Below are positions 1-4,943 of a stretch of 6,339 bases of DNA, one piece after another. The first letter of the stretch is position 1; every line of letters starts with the position of its first letter. The DNA is taken from the NCBI GenBank assembly GCA_045578205.1, contig JAZNJU010000138.1:1-6339 (forward strand), written 5' to 3'. Source of the DNA: RGIG8748 sp045578205 (lineage in GTDB: Bacteria; Bacillota; Clostridia; UMGS1810). A model generated the notes under the pieces. That model was given only the letters and a program-made list of their open reading frames with translations. It had not been told where the DNA came from and did no database searches. Both the position numbers and the translations under genes were made by a program.

Positions 1-292
1 CATCTATGGAAGGCGTAATACGGACTTCCTTGATATTTACAACTCTCTGGTTCTTTCTGGCTTCTTTTTCTCTCTTGCCCTGCTCAAACTTGTACTTGCC
101 GTAGTCCATTATTTTGCACGCGGGCGGTTTAGCCTGCGGGGCGATGAGCACTAAATCCATACCCTTGTTTTCTGCCTTTTGTCTGGCATCATCAATGGAA
201 AGGATACCCAGCTGTGAGCCGTCGGAATCGATGAGTCTGACTTCTTTCTCTCTGATTTCATCATTAATCAACATTTCCTTGTTACTGATGAT
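1..292 (-). CDS. infC: Translation initiation factor IF-3, N-terminal part (cut by window edge)
   Basis: IF-3 binds the 30S subunit, keeps it apart from 50S and checks start-codon/initiator-tRNA pairing. The visible ~97 codons cover the IF-3 N-terminal domain (NDEIREKEVRLIDSDGSQLG, then a stretch with APQAKPPACKIMDYGKYKFE) and the basic linker with RKNQRVVNIKEVRI. The C-terminal domain lies beyond base 1. The first ATG in frame is at 274, but it has only one base between it and a purine-rich AAGGA. A much better GGAGG at 303-299 sits 6 nt before an in-frame AUC at 292, giving the usual IF-3 N-terminus I-I-S-N-K-E-M-L-I-N-D-E. I therefore place the start at AUC 292, with AUC 289 possible. Rare AUU/AUC starts are known for infC and allow IF-3 to repress its own translation. 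The gene follows an attenuated leader; rpmI and rplT would be expected next, outside the window. Identity is very secure; the start is inferred. Confidence 0.95.
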   Translation of the reverse strand, partial: MISNKEMLINDEIREKEVRLIDSDGSQLGILSIDDARQKAENKGMDLVLIAPQAKPPACKIMDYGKYKFEQGKREKEARKNQRVVNIKEVRITPSID

Positions 293-303
293 AAAGCACC
301 TCC
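287..303 (-). promoter_or_regulatory. infC ribosome binding site with non-AUG (AUC) start
   Basis: On the minus strand GGAGG (303-299) is followed by TGCTTT and then two consecutive in-frame AUC codons (292-290 and 289-287). The spacing is 6 nt to the first and 9 nt to the second. The only nearby AUG (274-272) lacks a properly spaced Shine-Dalgarno. This decides the start in favour of AUC, as expected for an IF-3-autoregulated infC. Confidence 0.7.
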
Positions 304-445
304 AAAATAAATTTCGTGCAAATCCGCTTTTTGCAAAAAGAAAAAGTGGGCGAAATCCACCCACTTATACAGTAAAATACAAGTTATCTACCTTACCGAT
401 ACCTTTAAACCGTAAGGTGAGAGGTGGACCTCTGCTTTGCTTTAC
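293..445 (-). ncRNA. infC-rpmI-rplT leader (L20-type leader, transcription attenuator)
   Basis: About 150 nt separate the expected transcription start from the infC start. The leader holds an inverted repeat AGAGGTCCACCTCT (433-420), a 7-bp stem ACCTTAC/GTAAGGT (418-412 with 396-390) and a terminator hairpin (366-344). Leader segment GTCCACCT (429-422) can pair over 8 bp, with a wobble at each end, to GGGTGGAT (362-355). That segment covers the 5' arm and loop of the terminator, so the two structures exclude each other. In Bacillus, ribosomal protein L20 binds the leader of this operon and causes premature termination. The position and structure here fit that mechanism. The L20 binding site itself was not demonstrated, and the 5' end is inferred from the promoter. 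Confidence 0.7.
335..366 (-). terminator. Intrinsic terminator (attenuator) in the infC leader
   Basis: The minus strand reads AAGTGGGTG, loop GATTT, CGCCCACTT: a 9-bp stem (366-358 with 352-344, one G-U pair) followed at once by a T-rich run interrupted by one C. It lies upstream of infC, so it works as a regulated attenuator rather than an end-of-operon terminator. Confidence 0.8.
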
Positions 446-451
446 TCAAAT

Positions 452-480
452 ATATTACCACCTTTTTCTTGTATTGTCAA
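452..480 (-). promoter_or_regulatory. Sigma-A promoter for infC operon
   Basis: Perfect -35 TTGACA (480-475) and near-perfect -10 TAATAT (457-452) are separated by 17 bp. The predicted transcript start is near 445, just before the leader structures. The promoter begins 15 bp past the stop codon of the upstream MaoC gene, with no terminator between them. Confidence 0.85.
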
Positions 481-495
481 GACTTTTTTGAATTT

Positions 496-927
496 TTATT
501 TTTCACGGCACCTTACAATCATTTCCGTAACATTGGTAAGAACAAGTTCGCCGCTTCCGTTGTATGCTTCTATTGTAAGTTCCACAATCCCGTTTTTGCT
601 GTTTCGTCTGCATAGCGCAGAAATGTGACCTTTTCCCGTGAGTGTATCACCGGGATATACAGGTTTTAACCATTCTATCTTTGTGGATTTCCCTGCGATA
701 AGTTCGCTCCCTGCAAGGTCTTTTTCAAGATATTTTGCCCACACTGCCATAAAAGACATTACTCCCGGAGCAATAATTCCTCCGAAATGTGTTGTTTTTG
801 CATATTCTTCATCTGTATGAAGCGGTATATTGTCATATCTTCTTGCAAAGGACAGCATATCTTCTCTGTCAATAAATGCAGGAGAAATCTCCACGGTATC
901 GCCCAACTTAAAATCTTCAAAAAACAT
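496..927 (-). CDS. MaoC-family (R)-specific hydratase / dehydratase
   Basis: A 143-residue single-hotdog-fold protein of the MaoC/PhaJ family. These enzymes typically add water to 2-enoyl-CoA thioesters, or remove it, in fatty-acid or polyhydroxyalkanoate metabolism. The diagnostic hydratase motif is present: YDNIPLHTDEEYA followed by FGGIIAPG. The catalytic Asp and His fall at residues 32 and 37 from my start, almost the same positions as in Aeromonas PhaJ (31 and 36). The length suits a stand-alone PhaJ-like hydratase. I chose ATG 927 because AAGGAG (938-933) lies 5 nt upstream; an in-frame ATG at 954 would add nine residues with no ribosome binding site. The Shine-Dalgarno overlaps the stop codon of a small upstream reading frame that looks like a GNAT remnant. 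No obvious own promoter is seen, so it may be read from the kinase cluster. The true substrate cannot be told from sequence. Confidence 0.88.
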   Translation of the reverse strand: MFFEDFKLGDTVEISPAFIDREDMLSFARRYDNIPLHTDEEYAKTTHFGGIIAPGVMSFMAVWAKYLEKDLAGSELIAGKSTKIEWLKPVYPGDTLTGKGHISALCRRNSKNGIVELTIEAYNGSGELVLTNVTEMIVRCREK

Positions 928-937
928 TTTTTCTCCT

Positions 938-1075
938 TCAAACGCTTTCTTCACTGTTTTGCCAAAGTTCCATTGCTATCCCCTGCCCTAAAAGAAAAAC
1001 TTCCGAGCGGGATTTTAATATTTCATACAACTGTGAATTGGTAAGTTCATTAAATGATTTTGATACAAATTCCAC
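938..1075 (-). pseudogene. Probable N-terminal remnant of ElaA-like GNAT acetyltransferase
   Basis: The gap between the kinase and MaoC genes holds a 45-codon frame from GTG 1075 to TGA 938. Its first ~30 residues (SFNELTNSQLYEILKSRSEV, then FLLGQG) match the start of ElaA-type GNAT proteins as I recall them: a phenylalanine-x-x-LT opening, LYEILKLR, then VFVVEQ. After that the frame continues for about 14 unrelated residues (IAMELWQN...) and stops. The remaining ~110-120 residues of an acetyltransferase, including the acetyl-CoA binding motif, are absent. The stop overlaps the MaoC Shine-Dalgarno. The likely explanation is deletion of most of the gene. A short translated peptide coupled to MaoC cannot be excluded. 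The start is weak: GTG with no good ribosome binding site. The assignment rests on motif memory only. Confidence 0.55.
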
Positions 1076-1094
1076 TTTCGCCGCTTCCGCTTAA

Positions 1095-2453
1095 TTACAA
1101 ATCCCCAGCGCGGGAAAACCATCCCGAATCGGTGCTTTTGACAGGTTCTTCCTTATTAACAGGTACGGTGGGTTCATAGTGAGTCGGAGTATAATCCGGG
1201 AATCGGCAAAAAGAGGCTACTGCAGTAACAACCTTTTCAAACACTCCATCTCTTGAAGCGGTCTCTGTGAGTTCATAAACCTTACCGTCTGTAAGTATGC
1301 AGGTTATATTACCCTGTTCTCTGTTCCATGTCAGTTCGCCCTGCGGTCTTAATGAAGAGATAAGTCCGAAGTCATTTATCGCTTTCAAAAGTGCCGCCTT
1401 GTCGGTATCCGTTAAAACTTTCTCATTTTCCCTGAAAAGGTTTGCGTCCAATGATCTGGTTTCCATGGTAATTAGGTTGCTGTATTTCAAAGTGTTTCCG
1501 GAAAGATTGATTAACCGTTTGAAAGCAGTACCGCCCGAAAATGCAGTGTAAACCAACTGCATATTAACTACATTGAGACTTTCTGCAGATTCCGCTTTTT
1601 CTTTTTTGCTGAGATATGCCACAATTTCCGCCGCAGAGGGACGCTTTGCAGGGTCAGAATCCAACATTGAAGAAATAAGATTGCTGATTTCATCAGGCAT
1701 TAATTCCTTGGCGACAAAGAGTTTTTTGTCTAAACTTGCGCCATAGGAGTATTCATACTCGTTGGTATCAAAATGCGGAAGTTTTCCGCAATAATACTGA
1801 TGGAACACCAAACCGAGACCGAATATATCTGCCTTTTCGTCGGGAACCACATCTTCACCGCACATAGCCAGAAAAATCTCGGGAGCAAGATATGTAAGGT
1901 CTCCGCCAAGGTCATCGCCCTTGGGGATATCTTTTTTGAAAAATCCGGAATCGAAATCTATAAGTTTTGCACTCAGATTGTTGTTTGATGTGACTTTTAT
2001 GAGAATGTTTGAAAGTTTTACGTCAAAATGAACAATTCCGGCAGAATGTAAATCCATAAAGCACTGGGCAGCAGTCTTTAAAAGAAGTTTTTTCTTTTCA
2101 TCCGACAAAGTGGAAATGTAATCCGCACTGAGAGTCTTTCCTTCTACCTTTTCAGTTACGACATAGTACTTGCTGCCATAGCGGAAAAAGTCGTTTATCC
2201 TCACAAGATTTCCGCGGCTTACTCTGTTTATCTCACCGAAAAATTCTCTGAATTTTAATTCATACTGTTGGCAAAATTCTCTTTTCTGCTGGAAAAGTGC
2301 AGCAGGCATTACACCCCCGTCTACAGGATAGACCGGGTTAATGAGTTCCTTTATGAAATACTGCTTTCCGCCTCTTGTGGCAAAAGCCCACTTTGAAAAT
2401 CCGCTGTTTGCATTCTGGAGTTCAGAATTTAATCTGTAGCCATTAATAACCAT
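1095..2453 (-). CDS. Ser/Thr protein kinase with unassigned C-terminal domain (TerY-P-type kinase)
   Basis: A 452-residue protein without membrane spans, so probably a cytoplasmic kinase. The Hanks-type domain spans about residues 6-281: an atypical glycine loop NSGFSKWAF (16-24), ATP-binding Lys35 in YFIKEL, catalytic loop HFDVKLSNIL (142-151) with Asp144, Lys146 and Asn149, metal-binding Asp166 in DFDSGF, APE at 190-192, subdomain IX Asp209 and Arg271. The HRD arginine is Phe143 (a non-RD kinase) and DFG is DFD. Residues ~293-418 form a predicted globular domain I cannot assign. Then follow a Pro-rich linker (PDYTPTHYEPTVPVNKEEP) and the C-terminus WFSRAGDL. The same FxRAGDL ending occurs in the zinc-ribbon protein encoded just upstream. 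It is the last gene of the cluster, 26 bp after that zinc-ribbon gene. ATG 2453 has GGTGA at 7 nt spacing. With the neighbouring PP2C and VWA genes it makes a TerY-P-like triad. Its substrates are unknown. Confidence 0.92.
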   Translation of the reverse strand: MVINGYRLNSELQNANSGFSKWAFATRGGKQYFIKELINPVYPVDGGVMPAALFQQKREFCQQYELKFREFFGEINRVSRGNLVRINDFFRYGSKYYVVTEKVEGKTLSADYISTLSDEKKKLLLKTAAQCFMDLHSAGIVHFDVKLSNILIKVTSNNNLSAKLIDFDSGFFKKDIPKGDDLGGDLTYLAPEIFLAMCGEDVVPDEKADIFGLGLVFHQYYCGKLPHFDTNEYEYSYGASLDKKLFVAKELMPDEISNLISSMLDSDPAKRPSAAEIVAYLSKKEKAESAESLNVVNMQLVYTAFSGGTAFKRLINLSGNTLKYSNLITMETRSLDANLFRENEKVLTDTDKAALLKAINDFGLISSLRPQGELTWNREQGNITCILTDGKVYELTETASRDGVFEKVVTAVASFCRFPDYTPTHYEPTVPVNKEEPVKSTDSGWFSRAGDL

Positions 2454-2479
2454 TTGTATATCACCATTGAAAGTTTGTA

Positions 2480-2698
2480 TTATAAGTCGCCTGCTCTGTT
2501 AAATCCGTGGGGAACAGCGTCACTTGCGGGTGCAGGATTTGCAACAGGTGGTGTATATACAGGCTCGGGAGTGGGAATTTCTCCGTACGCAGGTGTCTCG
2601 GCTGCAGGAGAGGGCGCAGCCTTTGCTACCTTGTTGCCGCAAAAACGGCAAAATGTTACTGTATCGCTTATTTCTTTTCCGCATTGTCTGCAAAACAT
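2480..2698 (-). CDS. Small zinc-ribbon protein with Pro/Ala-rich tail ending in RAGDL
   Basis: A 72-residue protein. Its N-terminus is a classic short zinc ribbon (MFCRQCGKEISDTVTFCRFC) with four cysteines in two CxxC knuckles at residues 3, 6, 17 and 20. About 40 residues of low-complexity Pro/Ala/Glu linker follow (for example PTPEPVYTPPVANPAPAS), then the ending HGFNRAGDL. No membrane segment is present. I chose ATG 2698, which puts the first Cys at position 3 as in most such proteins and has AAGGAAG upstream; an in-frame ATG at 2722 would add MYERKIII without a ribosome binding site. It sits 27 bp after PP2C and 26 bp before the kinase. The shape (zinc knuckle, flexible arm, short C-terminal motif) suggests an adaptor or scaffold, perhaps bound by the same partner as the kinase tail. 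That role is inference. Confidence 0.82.
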   Translation of the reverse strand: MFCRQCGKEISDTVTFCRFCGNKVAKAAPSPAAETPAYGEIPTPEPVYTPPVANPAPASDAVPHGFNRAGDL

Positions 2699-2725
2699 AA
2701 TAATTATCTTCCTTTCATACAAAAA

Positions 2726-3628
2726 TTAAAGATATAAAGAATATTTTTCCTTATAGATATTCCACATATCGTGTACATCTTTTTGTGAATTGATATATTC
2801 GTCATAAACAAAGCGGTTTCTCTCTGCAAATGTACTTTTCACATCTTCAAAATCAGAAAAACCGCAAAGAGCGACGCAAAGTGTATAGTCGTCTCCGCTT
2901 ACTTCTTTCATACTTTGATAAAGGGTTTTCTTCCATGCAAGAATATTTTGAGAACCCTCAAGAGAATTTGTGAGCATATACTCAAATTCCATGGGTGAAC
3001 CAAGATATCCGAAACAACCGTCTGTAGCGGTAATGAGAACACACGGGTGTTCCACCGTCAACTTTTTGGAGTGAATTTCAAAACCTGTGCTTGCATTGAT
3101 GACATTGGTCATAACACCGTCGTTTGTAAGATTTGACATGGCGTCCTGGCCGTCCAGGTCATCCTCGGTAAGTTGATGCAATCCGTCAGTGTCCAGCATA
3201 TAGCATCTGGAGTCTCCTGCCCAGAAAAGTGTAATTTCCATTTTCCCTTTGCATAGGTCGGATTTTATTATGGAAGCGGTAGTGGGAAACGCCTTTCCAA
3301 GAGAACCCAACATTCTGCCGACACTGTCGGCATAGCCGGTGCAGACATATAGTGCCTTGTCCACATATTCTCTGAGTTTGCTGTCTTCTCCTCCATCGCA
3401 AAACCACGACTTTACACCGCCGCAAACTGCCCTTGAAGCAACGTATGCACCGGTTTTACCCGAATAATTCGCATATTTTTTAGAGCCCGAACCACCGCAA
3501 CCGTCAAATGAGGCTATAACGAAACTGTCGTTCTTTGACTCATAGTAATAGCAATCTTCGCCGTGGTCAGGTACTTTTTCTTCAGCCACACAAAATATTG
3601 AATTTAGTAGGGAGTTTGCTTTTTTCAT
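2726..3628 (-). CDS. PP2C-family Ser/Thr protein phosphatase
   Basis: A 300-residue, metal-dependent phosphatase expected to remove phosphate from Ser/Thr in proteins, probably opposing the kinase encoded two genes downstream. The PP2C/PPM motifs come in order: GEDCYYY (Asp25), SFDGCGGSG (Asp42-Gly43, metal binding), FPTTASII (114-121), WAGDSRCYML (136-145) with LTEDD soon after, ITATDGCFGYL (Asp203) and GDDYT (245-249). All the metal-coordinating aspartates are present, so it should be active. The usual N-terminal phosphate-binding Arg is not obvious. The C-terminal ~50 residues (DFEDVKSTFAERNRF onwards) extend past the core as a predicted helical, aromatic-rich tail. ATG 3628 has AGAGG upstream and lies 19 bp past the VWA stop. 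No membrane span or signal peptide is seen, so it is cytoplasmic. Confidence 0.94.
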   Translation of the reverse strand: MKKANSLLNSIFCVAEEKVPDHGEDCYYYESKNDSFVIASFDGCGGSGSKKYANYSGKTGAYVASRAVCGGVKSWFCDGGEDSKLREYVDKALYVCTGYADSVGRMLGSLGKAFPTTASIIKSDLCKGKMEITLFWAGDSRCYMLDTDGLHQLTEDDLDGQDAMSNLTNDGVMTNVINASTGFEIHSKKLTVEHPCVLITATDGCFGYLGSPMEFEYMLTNSLEGSQNILAWKKTLYQSMKEVSGDDYTLCVALCGFSDFEDVKSTFAERNRFVYDEYINSQKDVHDMWNIYKEKYSLYL

Positions 3629-3647
3629 TAGAAAAACCTCTTGAAAA

Positions 3648-4334
3648 TCAGATGGAATTTGAGATTGTATTTATTATTTCTTCATATTCCAGATGCCGCA
3701 GACCGTTGCCTGCCTCTGATGGGAAATGAAGAACATTGTCCCAGTTTCTGGAAATTACATTCCATTCCGGCTCATCGGGAGCAAAAAGGAGCAGACGTTT
3801 TGCATTGTTGTCTACAAATCCGCCCTGCTGAACACCGCCCCACCAGGAGGTCAGTTCACTAAGATTTGCAGCCATACCATTGGGATAAAATCCGCTTGCT
3901 CTTCCATATCCGAGAGGATGTGTTGCCGCATCTGTCCACACAACAATAACCTGGCGTTTTTTCATTCCTTCGGTATCCCATTTGGACTTTATTGCATACG
4001 CAAGAGCCTCAAGGCCGTCCTCGGGGTCATCTCCGCCTCCGGAAGCCTTCAGACTGTGAACGCATCTTTCGAATTCTGCCGCCTCCTGAGGAAGTTTGAA
4101 AAAGTCTGTAACCATCATTGCATTTTCTTTGTCGGCATTGTAGTCACGGAATGCGATTACACGAACACGAAGTTGGCTTATCTTCTTATCTTTCGCCTCC
4201 ATAACATTTGTTACGTCCTGATAAAAATTGAGTGCATTGTTTTTAACAATGTCGATGATATTTCCCATACTGCCTGTACAGTCAATACAGAAAACCATGT
4301 CCACATTGTAAGTTAGTGAATAATTGCTTGCCAT
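3648..4334 (-). CDS. VWA-domain protein, TerY-like
   Basis: A 228-residue protein that is essentially one von Willebrand factor A domain. Such domains bind a divalent metal and use it to grip protein partners. The MIDAS motif appears as DCTGSM (Asp18, Thr20, Ser22) right after strand VDMVFCI. Further typical pieces are RVRVIAFRDY, the stretch ASGGGDDPEDGLEAL, and VIVVWTDAATHP, supplying the later MIDAS positions. There is no signal peptide, so it is probably cytoplasmic. Small VWA proteins next to a PP2C phosphatase and a Ser/Thr kinase are the TerY of the TerY-P triad, and this order fits. The RDY...GGGDxPED segment also resembles, as I recall it, the VWA domain of eukaryotic alpha-kinases such as VwkA. 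ATG 4334 has GGAGG 9 nt upstream and follows the previous gene by 24 bp. Likely a scaffold or regulator of the kinase/phosphatase pair; that role is inferred. Confidence 0.92.
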   Translation of the reverse strand: MASNYSLTYNVDMVFCIDCTGSMGNIIDIVKNNALNFYQDVTNVMEAKDKKISQLRVRVIAFRDYNADKENAMMVTDFFKLPQEAAEFERCVHSLKASGGGDDPEDGLEALAYAIKSKWDTEGMKKRQVIVVWTDAATHPLGYGRASGFYPNGMAANLSELTSWWGGVQQGGFVDNNAKRLLLFAPDEPEWNVISRNWDNVLHFPSEAGNGLRHLEYEEIINTISNSI

Positions 4335-4358
4335 TTTTTATTACCTCCGTTATATGTT

Positions 4359-4943
4359 TTAATTTTCTAAACTATTTAATATTTCTTCTATTTTTTTGTT
4401 TATCTTCTTTGAAATGTCCCTTGCTTTTTGCTCTGCAGAAGGAGTAGTTTGGGCTTTGCCGTTTCCACCATTTTCATTCGGTGGTTCTGTGCTATTGCTG
4501 CCGGTTGTGGTATCTGTATCCTCTTTTTCATCAGCCTCTTCTTTAACATCGGCCTCTTCTTTAACATCTGTAACTTCGATACTTTCAATCTTATCTTCCA
4601 GTTCTTTGATGTTACCTTTGGTACCGATCCAGAATGAAACAGACAATATGAGGGCTATAACGCCTACTACTGCAGCACCCAATGCGATGAGGGCAGTTTT
4701 GCGTGATGTTTCGGCAAGGTTTGCGTATTTCTTTTGCAATTTTTCAAATTCCATTTTGTCAATACCTCCTCCGATTCCCGACATCATACCGCGGGTATTT
4801 GTACCCTGGTTTTCGAGCGGTGCGGCAAAACTCAATATGTCTGAAAAACCTCCGCAAGATGCAGTGGGTGGCATTTCACCCTTGCATGAAACACATTTTT
4901 GGGCACCCGGCAAATTGTCTTTACCACATTTATCACAAATCAT
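4359..4943 (-). CDS. Zinc-ribbon, single-span membrane protein with acidic repeat and helical tail
   Basis: A 194-residue protein of no named family. Residues 3-20 are a zinc ribbon (CDKCGKDNLPGAQKCVSC). A Gly/Met-rich linker follows, then a charged helix (MEFEKLQKKYANLAETSRK) leading into one hydrophobic span at about 84-106 (ALIALGAAVVGVIALILSVS). Next come a short coiled-coil-like stretch (KELEDKIESIE), an acidic region with a duplicated DVKEEA unit, a low-complexity Ser/Thr/Asn/Gly stretch and a C-terminal amphipathic helix (KKINKKIEEILNSLE). The zinc ribbon is probably cytoplasmic and the tail outside. I chose the second ATG (4943), which has GGAGG at 6 nt spacing; the ATG at 4949 abuts GGAGG with no spacing. 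The start lies inside the end of the upstream gene (11-nt overlap), which suggests translational coupling. Probably a membrane anchor or sensor for the kinase/phosphatase system; this is inference from context. Confidence 0.85.
   Translation of the reverse strand: MICDKCGKDNLPGAQKCVSCKGEMPPTASCGGFSDILSFAAPLENQGTNTRGMMSGIGGGIDKMEFEKLQKKYANLAETSRKTALIALGAAVVGVIALILSVSFWIGTKGNIKELEDKIESIEVTDVKEEADVKEEADEKEDTDTTTGSNSTEPPNENGGNGKAQTTPSAEQKARDISKKINKKIEEILNSLEN
4533..4568 (-). repeat. 18-bp in-frame tandem repeat (two copies)
   Basis: Two adjacent 18-bp units differ at one base (17/18 identical). They encode DVKEEA twice, followed by a decayed third unit reading DEKED. The period is a multiple of three, so changes in copy number keep the frame and only alter the length of the acidic segment after the membrane span. 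Confidence 0.8.

Noticed and set aside
327..340. 14-bp perfect palindrome CTTTTTGCAAAAAG between the leader terminator and infC
   Set aside because: It is formed mainly by the A/T tract that follows the terminator; no protein-binding role can be supported.
928..954. Nine-residue N-terminal extension of the MaoC protein (ATG 954)
   Set aside because: No Shine-Dalgarno before 954, while AAGGAG is correctly spaced before ATG 927, where MaoC-family similarity begins.
547..1089. Exact 13-bp direct repeat TTCGCCGCTTCCG at 547-559 and 1077-1089, bracketing most of MaoC and the acetyltransferase remnant
   Set aside because: A 13-bp match is expected by chance at a substantial rate in a 6.3-kb window. 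There are no other signs of an insertion (no integrase, no terminal inverted repeats).
3726..4316. Long plus-strand reading frame (196 codons) opposite the VWA gene
   Set aside because: It is antisense to a gene with intact MIDAS motifs; it has no promoter or ribosome binding site and no recognisable domain.
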